Source: a virus
Reading direction: 5' to 3' (one strand)
Virus record (IMG/VR): IMGVR_UViG_3300001450_000228
Span: 1 to 26,429 of that record
Length of the DNA stretch: 26,429 nt
In this document: piece by piece, positions 7,104 to 14,170 of the stretch
Numbering within the stretch: the first letter of the stretch is position 1
How the letters are laid out: each line of letters begins with the position of its first letter
Made by a program: the position numbers and the translations under genes
Notes under the pieces: generated by a model
What the model was told of the DNA's origin: nothing
Databases searched by the model: none
The model's input: only the letters and a program-made list of their open reading frames with translations

Positions 7104-7415
7104 ATGCCACGAAGCACAGGCCCAAAACGCCGTAGAAACATTGCTCTCAAACGCCGCATGGTGTTAATCCTAAAACAGAACGAGGGTCGTCTTGTTTCGG
7201 CAAGTGAAATGATTGGACTTCTCATTGACAGTGGGTTGAGCCAACGATACCTGAAGAACGCAGTCGGTATTGGTTTAATCCTAAAAGCAACTGCCGGAGT
7301 ATCAAGAAGTCAAACACACTTCAAAGACTGCGGGGGGCAAACATATTCAAGTTACGGGTATACTCTTGAGGATGAGACGGCCTTTGAAAATTGGCTCGAA
7401 TCCAAAGGTTGTTGA
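7104..7415 (+). CDS. Small basic protein, probable winged helix (103 aa)
   Basis: The ATG at 7104 follows a GGGGTG site. The N terminus is very basic (PKRRRNIALKRRM). After it come a helix, then LVSASEMIGLL and LSQRYLKNAVGIGLI, and a hairpin-like GYTL, consistent with a winged-helix DNA-binding domain. The terminal segment is acidic and ends in Cys. It may be a regulator of viral transcription. The exact family is not recognised. It is two bases after the zinc-ribbon gene and three before the next gene. Confidence 0.6.
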   Translation: MPRSTGPKRRRNIALKRRMVLILKQNEGRLVSASEMIGLLIDSGLSQRYLKNAVGIGLILKATAGVSRSQTHFKDCGGQTYSSYGYTLEDETAFENWLESKGC

Positions 7416-7418
7416 AGA

Positions 7419-8231
7419 ATGCGTATTGGTTCGTGGCTTTTTACGAGAACAGAAGATTTGTTTGTTGAAAACTATTTCCCTTATAGTAAAAAGGGTAGAA
7501 ACCGAATCTTCCAACCATACATCTATTTGTCCGGCCCGTCGGGTCGGATTAAATTACACGGTAAGCGCGCTCTATGGTCGCTTCTTGACGCTATGTTCCC
7601 TAATGACCCTCTACCCCGAAAGATGCTCAATGAAGACCTTAAAGACCCCTTTATCGGCAAGGATTTGCTCAACGGTCTGTTGTCCGACCCCGACTCTTGG
7701 CCTCATCTCCGTTTGCATGTGCGAACCGGAGATTGGGTAGACGAAAGAGGTAAACCAAACGAAGGAACATTTGTCATGTCGGCAAGCGCATCATCATCCG
7801 ACTTCGACGCAACTCCATCACTTCTCATGCTTGAGAAGGAATACCCTGAATCTTACATCATGCCCTTTACCCTTAATACTAAAACACGACTAATTACTAT
7901 TCCCGCATTAGTAATACCATGCGTGAATGATTTACAAATGAGAGTAGTTTTGACTGATACCGTAAATGGAAAACACCTTATCTTTTCCGTAATAGAAAAA
8001 AATGGTTCCGCTTTCCGACCCCAACGCTTAGATTATTTACCGCTTTCCGACACCATTTCTATGCTGTCGAATATCGGGGATAGAATGAAGAAGTTAGATT
8101 TTATTTCAACCATGAATTACATTTGGCCTAAAAATAACCCACTTGATGCCGGAATGCGCTATTATGAGCGTGATGATTTAGAATATCGAAGGTTTGTTTC
8201 ATCTCCTTCGTTTAATTCTTTCAATTCTTGA
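7419..8231 (+). CDS. Hypothetical protein (270 aa)
   Basis: Unknown function. It is a full-length soluble protein without signal peptide, membrane helix or cysteine pairs. Recognisable pieces are IYLSGPSGRIKLHGKRALWSL near residues 38-58, and RLHVRTGDWVDERGKP and TFVMSASASSSDFD in the middle. The second half alternates hydrophobic residues as in beta-sheets. It ends with a Ser/Phe/Asn repeat (SPSFNSFNS). It is the last gene before the large non-coding gap, so it closes the operon that starts at 5060. Confidence 0.7.
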   Translation: MRIGSWLFTRTEDLFVENYFPYSKKGRNRIFQPYIYLSGPSGRIKLHGKRALWSLLDAMFPNDPLPRKMLNEDLKDPFIGKDLLNGLLSDPDSWPHLRLHVRTGDWVDERGKPNEGTFVMSASASSSDFDATPSLLMLEKEYPESYIMPFTLNTKTRLITIPALVIPCVNDLQMRVVLTDTVNGKHLIFSVIEKNGSAFRPQRLDYLPLSDTISMLSNIGDRMKKLDFISTMNYIWPKNNPLDAGMRYYERDDLEYRRFVSSPSFNSFNS

Positions 8232-8267
8232 AATGTTTCTAAAAAGAATAAATTGCTCGCAGTAGTG

Positions 8268-8287
8268 TATTTTTATTTATTCTTTTA
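8268..8287 (+). terminator. T-rich tract, candidate archaeal terminator
   Basis: After the stop at 8231 the + strand carries a T-rich run (TATTTTTATTTATTCTTTTA). Archaeal polymerase terminates on T-rich non-template strands without a hairpin, so this is a plausible end for the operon starting at 5060. It runs into the left arm of the inverted repeat at 8283. Confidence 0.45.
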
Positions 8288-8374
8288 TTGTTTCATAGAG
8301 GGTGAACGGCTCAACCCTGTATTCTATTACTATACTAATAACTACTTTTCTTAAACATCTATGAAACAATAAAA
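8283..8374. ncRNA. Candidate structured RNA or cruciform with 17-bp inverted repeat
   Basis: Perfect 17-bp inverted repeat: TTTTATTGTTTCATAGA (8283-8299) and TCTATGAAACAATAAAA (8358-8374), separated by 58 bases. Inside lie a smaller hairpin, AGGGT(8299-8303)/ACCCT(8314-8318) with one unpaired base and GA/TCA extension, and a near-palindrome TATTACTATACTAATA. Right after it, AACGGTA (8380-8386) pairs with TACCGTT (8400-8406). No open frame of note crosses the gap on either strand. The nested arrangement would fit a non-coding RNA, a replication-initiation cruciform or a protein-binding site. Nothing in the sequence alone decides this. Confidence 0.5.
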
Positions 8375-8379
8375 TAATT

Positions 8380-8406
8380 AACGGTATAGAGTCGCAGTCT
8401 ACCGTT
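8380..8406 (+). other. Hairpin after the inverted repeat
   Basis: AACGGTA and TACCGTT form a 7-bp perfect stem around a 13-base loop that can pair two more bases. It is followed by TTTATTATTT. It could be a terminator for a short RNA made from the 8283-8374 element, or part of the same structure. Confidence 0.4.
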
Positions 8407-8447
8407 TTATTATTTCTGGGACATCGTAAATTAGAGAAAGAATGGTG

Positions 8448-8454
8448 TTATATA
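8448..8454 (+). promoter_or_regulatory. Class II promoter (TATA box, leaderless type)
   Basis: TTATATA begins 29 bases before the ATG at 8477. This is the distance expected when transcription starts at or within a few bases of the start codon. No TTAGTCG motif and no clear Shine-Dalgarno sequence are present. Confidence 0.65.
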
Positions 8455-8476
8455 GTATGTTTTACTATCTCTTAGT

Positions 8477-8893
8477 ATGGCAAAAGGCAACCAACGAACC
8501 AAAGCGAGACTCACTGAAAGAATACGCGCTATACTTTTCGATGGGCCTATGCGTAGCGACGACATCCACTCAATCTTACATCGTGAATACGGACATGAGA
8601 AATGGAGTGGTCTTGGTTCGGTCGCCACCATGTCTCAAACCATGAGGCAATCAGGAATGTTCCGTCGCAATCATTGGGTAGACACACAAGGTAATGCACA
8701 CAACGGTAAAATGAGCGTAAGCGAATTGAGAAAGGTCGGTGTGGTGGTGAATGTTCATTCTGTTTGGGAAAACAAATCAATGGATGAAATCATCGAACCT
8801 TTCCTCACTAAGACCCACACACGCCGTCTCATAGGGAGAATGCCCGCAAGTGTCCGAGAGGCATACAACTTAGCAAAGGGTGATGAACAATGA
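8477..8893 (+). CDS. Winged-helix-like DNA-binding protein (138 aa)
   Basis: Probably read from a leaderless mRNA, given TATA at 8448. Another in-frame ATG does not occur before 8477 with a better context. The basic N terminus MAKGNQRTKARLTERIR leads into AILFDGPMRSDDIHSIL and MSQTMRQSGMFRRNHWV, the layout of a winged helix with the recognition helix followed by a wing. The C-terminal half is helical and basic. It is the first gene of an operon with the AAA+ helicase candidate, so it may be a regulator or a replication-initiation factor. The second role is a guess. Confidence 0.65.
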   Translation: MAKGNQRTKARLTERIRAILFDGPMRSDDIHSILHREYGHEKWSGLGSVATMSQTMRQSGMFRRNHWVDTQGNAHNGKMSVSELRKVGVVVNVHSVWENKSMDEIIEPFLTKTHTRRLIGRMPASVREAYNLAKGDEQ

Positions 8894-9639
8894 GTTACGG
8901 TATGGAATCATTCAATTCTCTCGACATCATTTGGAGAGAAAGGCAATCTACTTTTAACCCAAAAATATGTTATATTTATGTTCAAGGTGAGTTCGGATTC
9001 TTACCATACATTTGTGCGACCGGTTTAGCAGGTAATCTAAAACCGCATGTTGAAATCCTATCGGCAAATATGTGTGTAGAACCTTTCAACCGCTTGCCGA
9101 ACCCCGTTCCCCCTTCTTGGAATATAACTCAAATCGAAAGGGGTATTGCTCTTTTGAGTATCAATCACCATTTCCCTATGACAATGATGCCCGACACCAA
9201 CCCCGATGTTTGGTCGAAGTGTTACGATACCATGCGTGATGTCCTGAAATTCCTTGAGGCTCAAGGTTGTAATCAAATTGTATTTGTTACATCTATGACA
9301 ATGACCGAAGCCGATGAAGTCTCCGATTTGTATGTCTATGACATCAAAAACAATATCCAACCGGAGTCTCCGCTAATGCTTGCTCTACCTGCTTGGGCCA
9401 TGCCTTACCTTTGGGATGGCATGGGTAAAGCCGCATCCGTTATCGCTATCGCCCAAGACGAAGGACAATTCATTGACATGGAGGCTTACGCATTATTACG
9501 GGAATACTTAATTGCAGTCGGACTTAGTTATGACGACACTCACGCTGAACGCACGATGAAAATGGTAAAAATGGTTCAGGGTTCTTTAGAATCAATCGGC
9601 TCATCCTTTGAAGACTTTGGCGGAGATGATTTGAGATGA
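8890..9639 (+). CDS. PAC2-family-like protein (249 aa)
   Basis: The layout resembles the PAC2 family (proteasome assembly chaperone 2 and archaeal relatives): a hydrophobic start with GEFGFLPYICATGLAGNL, then a long helix MRDVLKFLEAQGCNQIVFVTSM, in which the strand after the helix is typical, and a late block LPAWAMPYLWDG...ASVIAIAQDEG and FIDMEAYALLREYLIAVGL, matching the PAC2 region where a Gly-rich loop is followed by a helix. Archaeal PAC2 proteins interact with the 20S proteasome, so a viral copy could act on host proteolysis. The match is by pattern only. The start overlaps the previous stop as ATGA. Confidence 0.45.
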   Translation: MSYGMESFNSLDIIWRERQSTFNPKICYIYVQGEFGFLPYICATGLAGNLKPHVEILSANMCVEPFNRLPNPVPPSWNITQIERGIALLSINHHFPMTMMPDTNPDVWSKCYDTMRDVLKFLEAQGCNQIVFVTSMTMTEADEVSDLYVYDIKNNIQPESPLMLALPAWAMPYLWDGMGKAASVIAIAQDEGQFIDMEAYALLREYLIAVGLSYDDTHAERTMKMVKMVQGSLESIGSSFEDFGGDDLR

Positions 9640-10958
9640 ATAACATAATTGACCGAGTAGTAAAATTTGCTCAAAACAATTACTATGTCGATGTCGAAGA
9701 CAAAATACCTATTTTCATTTGTTCAATCGGCGCACATATTTTTAACGCTATCAACAAGTGTTCACGGTGCGACTTCGACCCTGCCACTAATGCCCACTTT
9801 AACATACCCAACTGCCCGTTGCGACACAACTTTGCACCCATCTACACCCCGATGTCTCAACTCGCTGATACACGCCTTCACATCCTCATGCGGGGAGAGA
9901 AAGGTTCCGGTAAAAGTATTCTCATAAATCTATTCTTGGCCGAAGGGACAGGTCTTCTGTATTCCTCAAGTGCCATGAACGACGGTATAGGGTTCCGCAC
10001 CATGCTTGGCCCCAACTCCATTACAGAAGCCGGTATGTTCGGGTCTGTTGATGAAGAAGGCGACATCATGGGCCGACCGCTTGCGAGAGAGATGTGTGGC
10101 GGATTCTTGGGTTTTGAAGAATCGTCATCCTTGACCGATGCAAACAAAAAAGACCACAGCGTAGATATGAAAAACCAATTGCTCACATCCCTCGACAACG
10201 GGAGAGTGAACAAAGCCATGCGTAGTGGTTGGGTTACTTACAATACTCGTTATACTATGTGGGGTGGCACTCAACCTGCTCGCCTCGAAATGGAATCAGG
10301 TCTTGACCGAAGGCTGTTCATCATCGACATAGAAATGTCGCCGGAAAAAGAAGCCGCATACAAAATCGCACAACACAAGCAAAGCAACATGACAAGAGAA
10401 CAACGGGCCGAACTCGCCGGAGAGTCTATCGCTATCCGCAATTGGATTAACACCCGTATGCTCGACGCTATGTTTGACCCGCCTTCTGGAGTTATCTTTG
10501 CCGAATCGTTGGGTGATTGGCTCAACCGACCGGACATCCGTTCTTACGAAGCCGACATCTTCCGCCGTCTCGCCATCGGGTATTCGATGATGAACAAAGA
10601 ATGGGTTGGTAACAAACCTCTTACAATCGAACTCGACAAAAAATTACTCGGTCTTCTTGAGTCGGCTCTCATCATGCGTCGGTCTGTTATGGATGTTGAG
10701 GTTCGACTTATCAAAGACACTTATTGGATGCAAGACATTACCAAGTCTACCCTGCTAAAAGAAATTAGCCGAATAATAACTAATGGTGATTATACCTCCG
10801 CAAAGCGGTGGATAGGCGAAAACCTTGAAGGGCAAATGTGGTATTCGGAATATGTGCCGAAGAGTAAGGGTCGGGGCCGTCGTGGTGTGATGTGTCGCAT
10901 CGGGCCATTGACTGACCCTGAACAGGTCAAACAGAAGTGGGGTGCAAACAATGACTGA
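9636..10958 (+). CDS. AAA+ ATPase, candidate MCM-like replicative helicase (440 aa)
   Basis: A zinc site (C42-x2-C45-x14-C60-x3-H64) comes before an AAA+ core. Walker A is GEKGSGKS (87-94), Walker B FLGFEE (about 157-162), sensor 1 lies in TMWGGTQP, and the arginine finger is probably in SGLDRRLFII. The order resembles MCM helicases, which also have a zinc domain before an AAA+ motor and an Arg finger in a similar L-x-R-F/D context. The protein is much shorter than a cellular MCM. The C terminus is basic (SKGRGRRG). With polymerase, clamp and loader in the window it is the best candidate for the replicative helicase. A terminase or other AAA+ role is not excluded. Confidence 0.6.
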   Translation: MNNIIDRVVKFAQNNYYVDVEDKIPIFICSIGAHIFNAINKCSRCDFDPATNAHFNIPNCPLRHNFAPIYTPMSQLADTRLHILMRGEKGSGKSILINLFLAEGTGLLYSSSAMNDGIGFRTMLGPNSITEAGMFGSVDEEGDIMGRPLAREMCGGFLGFEESSSLTDANKKDHSVDMKNQLLTSLDNGRVNKAMRSGWVTYNTRYTMWGGTQPARLEMESGLDRRLFIIDIEMSPEKEAAYKIAQHKQSNMTREQRAELAGESIAIRNWINTRMLDAMFDPPSGVIFAESLGDWLNRPDIRSYEADIFRRLAIGYSMMNKEWVGNKPLTIELDKKLLGLLESALIMRRSVMDVEVRLIKDTYWMQDITKSTLLKEISRIITNGDYTSAKRWIGENLEGQMWYSEYVPKSKGRGRRGVMCRIGPLTDPEQVKQKWGANND

Positions 10959-11592
10959 TAATCACACTTGGTTACAGAACAAGTCTTGGAATGTCAAAGA
11001 TGAATACTATACCCCTAAAATCTTAGTGGATGCTATCATGCCGCACCTCCCCCACCCCTTCACCACCTCCACCGTCCCCGCCACACGCAAAATCGTTTGG
11101 TGTCCTTTCGATACCGAGAATAGCGAGTTCGTTATTGGGTTGAGGGAGAAAGGTTACGATGTTATCCACAGCCACATTTGGGAGGGGAAAGACTTCTTTC
11201 ATTATGAGCCGGAACAACACTACGACATGATTATATCGAACCCTCCTTTTACCCTAAAACTAAAAGTGTTTGAACGATTGTTCAATTTGGGAAAGCCGTT
11301 CCTCATGTTGATGGGGTTGCCGATTCTAAATTATCAGGTTGTCGGAGAATACTTTCACAAGAAACAGAATGAAGGTAAGAAGTTACAATTGTTAATCGTA
11401 GACAAGAAGGTTTCTTTTAACGGTGATACTTCTTCTTTCAACAACTCTTACTTTGGTTGGAACATACTTCAAGAAGACATTATCTTCGCTCACTTGGAAC
11501 ATAACAATAGTGGTGAAAATTATGTCGGTAGTAGAATGGGCGACAGTGAATCGTTGCCGGAGATAGAAAAGAAAAAGGTGGAGTGGTTTTAA
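10951..11592 (+). CDS. Adenine-specific DNA methyltransferase-like protein, NPPF type (213 aa)
   Basis: The catalytic motif ISNPPF (residues 95-100, ending a DMIISNPPF strand) is that of N6-adenine methyltransferases. The start YYTPKILVDAI is common in phage methyltransferases of this group. IVWCPFDTENSEFV (48-61), with GYDVIHSHIWEGKDFF, is the AdoMet-side region. There is no strict FxGxG motif, as usual for this phage subgroup. The ATG at 10951 overlaps the previous gene by eight bases. An in-frame GTG at 10942 is possible. A Pro/Thr-rich insertion encoded by a C-rich tract (11041-11092) interrupts the early part. Target sequence unknown. Confidence 0.72.
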   Translation: MTDNHTWLQNKSWNVKDEYYTPKILVDAIMPHLPHPFTTSTVPATRKIVWCPFDTENSEFVIGLREKGYDVIHSHIWEGKDFFHYEPEQHYDMIISNPPFTLKLKVFERLFNLGKPFLMLMGLPILNYQVVGEYFHKKQNEGKKLQLLIVDKKVSFNGDTSSFNNSYFGWNILQEDIIFAHLEHNNSGENYVGSRMGDSESLPEIEKKKVEWF

Positions 11593-12212
11593 TGAGAACA
11601 AAGAATGAGATTGAACAACGGCTCGCATCCGAGCATAACGCATTGACGATTGAAACCCTTCGTTGGGTTCTCAACAATCCCGACTGCCCCATGTGTGGAA
11701 TCGGAACAAGAAAGGAATTAGAAGTCGGTGTTCATTCAGGTGATGTAACCACATTATATTTAGAGGAAAAGTATTCTTGGCCGGTTGGCACAGTGATGAC
11801 TCACATGGATGAGCATGTAGACTACGACCCCGAAGAAGCGAGACACATGGAAAGAATGCGAGGGGAGAGCATAGACACGCTCGACAGCGCACAGGATATT
11901 GTCTCCCGTCTTTTGGGGTGGCTCGATGAATTGGAGGCTATCAAAGACTCAACCGGAGGTATAACTTCGGAGTGGGTTGCCGACGCTTCTAAATTGGTTG
12001 CTCAAGCAAACACCTCTCTTCGACTTGTCGGACAACTCAAAAAGGAAATTGGCGTGGACTCGCAATTACTTTTAGCGCAAAAACAAATGGATGGGGTTAT
12101 GGGTATTCTGGTGAACAGTCTACGCGATTCACCGCATCTTTTGGATGACATAGAATTTAGAATCGCTTCTCTCAAACCCCCGACAAATGTTATTGAATAT
12201 ACGGATGTGTGA
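11592..12212 (+). CDS. Hypothetical helical protein with CxxC (206 aa)
   Basis: The ATG at 11592 shares one base with the preceding TAA (TAATG). A short N-terminal helical region with CPMCGIGTRKELE (near residues 32-44) is followed by YSWPVGTVMTHMDEHVDYDPEEA, the look of a small DNA-binding helix-turn-helix. Then comes a long charged helical C-terminal half, probably coiled coil. Small terminase subunits have this kind of layout, so that is a possibility, but no large terminase is in the window to support it. Otherwise unrecognised. Confidence 0.6.
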   Translation: MRTKNEIEQRLASEHNALTIETLRWVLNNPDCPMCGIGTRKELEVGVHSGDVTTLYLEEKYSWPVGTVMTHMDEHVDYDPEEARHMERMRGESIDTLDSAQDIVSRLLGWLDELEAIKDSTGGITSEWVADASKLVAQANTSLRLVGQLKKEIGVDSQLLLAQKQMDGVMGILVNSLRDSPHLLDDIEFRIASLKPPTNVIEYTDV

Positions 12213-12214
12213 TT

Positions 12215-12478
12215 ATGGCAAAAACATGGAGAAATAAACCACGCAACTCGCTCTACGCTCGGCGCATTCAACGGGTAGAGTTTCCTCGATTGATTGAAGC
12301 CATGAAAGATGACATGCTCGACTGCCAAATCCAAGACACCGGCTTGGTGTGGTCTATCAAAGGTTATCGTATCGCATCCTCCGAAGTGGCTCGCAATTGG
12401 GGTATCACTTATGCACAAATGAAAAGGTTTCAGGATTACATCTATGAGAAAGACCCTTGGTATGCGGAGTATCGGTGA
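12215..12478 (+). CDS. Small basic hypothetical protein (87 aa)
   Basis: The start may be the ATG at 12215 or the in-frame GTG at 12209, which overlaps the previous TGA. The product is basic at the start (MAKTWRNKPRNSLYARRIQR) and ends with SEVARNWGITYAQMKRFQDY, which looks like a helix-turn-helix recognition helix region. It may bind DNA. It sits between the terminase-like/helical gene and the 221-residue gene, with six bases to the next ATG. Confidence 0.55.
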   Translation: MAKTWRNKPRNSLYARRIQRVEFPRLIEAMKDDMLDCQIQDTGLVWSIKGYRIASSEVARNWGITYAQMKRFQDYIYEKDPWYAEYR

Positions 12479-12483
12479 GTATT

Positions 12484-13149
12484 ATGGGAATAGTAATACT
12501 TACTGCCGATGATTCGGCTTACCGTTTGGGTAGAGTGATTGAATCGCGAGGTTTGAAACATCCTCCGACCGCACCCGATACTACATACCTTGTTCACCAA
12601 AGTAAAATAACCGAAAAAGAAATCACTCATTGGATTGGGCTTGTCCCGTATCGTTTGGTATTTGTCATCAAGAAATTACCGAGACTTAGTAAGCAAACTA
12701 AGGAGGCTATCATCATTGACAAGAGCCTCGCTGAATCTAAAAACCCATACAAGAAGGGTATTGATGCCCTGTTTAGGTGGGGCGACCGTCGAAGAGTTCA
12801 CAATTTGTTCGTGGGAACGCCTGTCCCTTTAGCATTGGCGTTTGTAAGACAAAACAACAAAGACATCAGGTTGTGGCGTATGCTTGCCGATGTCTCATTC
12901 ACGCTACCGACTGAATATGCCGAAGCGGTTTTGGTCTACGGAATCAAACCGTCGAACAAATCAGTGGCTTGGCCGAAGAAGTCAAAGAAGGATGATGAAG
13001 CACCTCCACAATTTAGGCAGTCCGATAAGTATTGGCGTAAAATTATTGACATCGAACCAAAGGTGAGAAATCAAATCCGAACACAGACACCGGACAAAGC
13101 ACCAACCACCATGAAAAAACGGAGGGAGAAAACCCATGAATGGTTTTGA
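12484..13149 (+). CDS. Hypothetical protein, possible clamp-loader-associated subunit (221 aa)
   Basis: Not recognised with certainty. The first 100 residues alternate hydrophobic strands and helices (MGIVILTADD; LVFVIKKLPRL). The block ALFRWGDRRRVHNLF, then PVPLALAFVRQN and LWRMLADVSFTL, has the helical rhythm of the collar domain of clamp-loader subunits (RFC large subunit or bacterial delta). The tail is very basic. The virus has a loader ATPase at 16398 but no visible large subunit, which makes the idea worth testing. The start could also be the in-frame GTG at 12475. Confidence 0.5.
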   Translation: MGIVILTADDSAYRLGRVIESRGLKHPPTAPDTTYLVHQSKITEKEITHWIGLVPYRLVFVIKKLPRLSKQTKEAIIIDKSLAESKNPYKKGIDALFRWGDRRRVHNLFVGTPVPLALAFVRQNNKDIRLWRMLADVSFTLPTEYAEAVLVYGIKPSNKSVAWPKKSKKDDEAPPQFRQSDKYWRKIIDIEPKVRNQIRTQTPDKAPTTMKKRREKTHEWF

Positions 13150-13414
13150 ATTTTCTTTTGGTGTTTTTACCTTAATTCTAATTGGTTATGTTGGTAACAA
13201 AATCGAAGAGGCCAAAAAGAAAAGGATGCTTTTTCGGGCGGCTTACCCCACAATCCCTTATCACTTACAAGGCCAACCGGCGCGAGGCGGTGCGACACAC
13301 AATTTTACTGTAAATCAAGACGAAGCCCAAGAAGAAAAGGCTTACGAGTTTCAGGAACATTTCTTTGATTGGGTAGACAACTCCGACTTCTTGACTTTCA
13401 ACGATGACTTTTAA
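13136..13414 (+). CDS. Small single-pass membrane protein (92 aa)
   Basis: The ATG at 13136 overlaps the previous gene by 14 bases and follows GGAGGGAG. Residues about 5-20 (EFSFGVFTLILIGYVG) form one hydrophobic segment with no signal peptidase site. It is followed by a basic stretch KIEEAKKKR and a soluble, acidic C-terminal part. This would give an N-terminal membrane anchor with a cytoplasmic tail by the positive-inside rule. Function unknown. Confidence 0.65.
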   Translation: MNGFEFSFGVFTLILIGYVGNKIEEAKKKRMLFRAAYPTIPYHLQGQPARGGATHNFTVNQDEAQEEKAYEFQEHFFDWVDNSDFLTFNDDF

Positions 13415-13427
13415 CTTTAACGGCAAC

Positions 13428-13436
13428 TTTATTAAG
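13428..13436 (+). promoter_or_regulatory. Class II promoter (TATA-like TTTATTAAG)
   Basis: TTTATTAAG starts 31 bases before the ATG at 13459. No TTAGTCG motif or Shine-Dalgarno is seen in the gap 13415-13458. It fits a leaderless mRNA. Confidence 0.55.
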
Positions 13437-13458
13437 CGACCAAAGAAACAATTATACA

Positions 13459-13866
13459 ATGAGTGCTACGAACCGCCGAGTCCGACGCGCCATACTTGAG
13501 ATACTCTGGGATGAAGGCCCGCTAACAAAAGAAGAGGTGGCCGTTGAATTAGCAAAGCGAAAGGGCGTTGGTCGTGTGCCAAGCCCACACAGTCTTTCCG
13601 CTTTGTTGTGTAAATCTAATTCAGTAATTAGTGTCGGAAAGAAGACGGTGCAAAATATAATTGGGGTAAAAGCAAAACACTTACTGTATGATATTGACCG
13701 TGAAATAGTTCTCAAAGTCTCGGAGATAGAATACATCCGAGAGCCGTCTACTATGACCCCTAAAGAAAGGGAGAAAGCCGCAAAGTGCAAGTCCTGTTCC
13801 CGAACAAGAATCTTTCCTGAAAATGAGAATGAGTGTATTTCTTGTTTACGCACCCCGAACCCATAG
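13459..13866 (+). CDS. Winged-helix protein with C-terminal zinc ribbon (135 aa)
   Basis: Probably leaderless. Residues 1-60 have the winged-helix pattern: RRVRRAILEILWDEGPLTKEEV, VAVELAKRK and then SPHSLSALLCKS as the recognition helix, with a wing at VISVGKKTV. The C terminus has CKSC...CISC (about residues 112-127), a zinc ribbon. A transcription regulator fits best, since such fusions are common in archaea. Two bases after its stop begins the operator-type promoter at 13872, whose extra TAGTCG half-site overlaps the stop codon. It is a natural candidate for the protein that binds TTAGTCG, but this is a guess. Confidence 0.68.
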   Translation: MSATNRRVRRAILEILWDEGPLTKEEVAVELAKRKGVGRVPSPHSLSALLCKSNSVISVGKKTVQNIIGVKAKHLLYDIDREIVLKVSEIEYIREPSTMTPKEREKAAKCKSCSRTRIFPENENECISCLRTPNP

Positions 13867-13871
13867 TCGTA

Positions 13872-13907
13872 TTAGTCGTCTATTAGTCGTATAGGCAGGT
13901 TTATATA
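13872..13907 (+). promoter_or_regulatory. Class I promoter: tandem TTAGTCG plus TATA box
   Basis: TTAGTCG at 13872-13878 and 13883-13889 (11 bp apart), then ATAGGCAGGT and TATA box TTATATA at 13901-13907, with the same 18-bp distance. A third half-site TAGTCG lies at 13864-13869. The leader differs from the other three copies and lacks the clear conserved leader element. The start codon at 13943 is close, about 36 bases after TATA. Confidence 0.8.
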
Positions 13908-13942
13908 GTATGAGATGTATGTATATATGTAAGGGGAACCGA

Positions 13943-14167
13943 ATGAGAGCCGAAAGCATACCGCATGTAGAATACGAGATATTGAACGAAGTCATTAGCA
14001 ACATTGACATTGCCGATGTTCAAGACGCTATGGTAACTGATGCAGTTACCGCTAAGCGATTCAAGACCGGTGCTAAGAATGTTGCCAAGTTAATTCGCAA
14101 CTTGATGTCTCGACGCACTCATCGTCTACCTGACAAACACAAGGATTACAAACAAAAGGAGGAATGA
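13943..14167 (+). CDS. Small helical hypothetical protein (74 aa)
   Basis: I chose the ATG at 13943 because it follows AAGGGGAAC. The in-frame ATG at 13910 lies within a few bases of the TATA box and is almost certainly untranslated. The product is helical and basic (AKRFKTGAKNVAKLIRNLMSRRTHR), ending in a Lys-rich tail. It may bind nucleic acid. Function unknown. Confidence 0.6.
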   Translation: MRAESIPHVEYEILNEVISNIDIADVQDAMVTDAVTAKRFKTGAKNVAKLIRNLMSRRTHRLPDKHKDYKQKEE

Positions 14168-14170
14168 AAA

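Noticed and set aside
8232-8476. tRNA or CRISPR array in the non-coding gap
   Set aside because: No T-loop or acceptor pairing of a tRNA and no repeated unit with spacers. Only a single inverted repeat is seen.
11592-12212. Firm call as terminase small subunit
   Set aside because: The layout is compatible, but there is no large terminase, portal or packaging site in the window.
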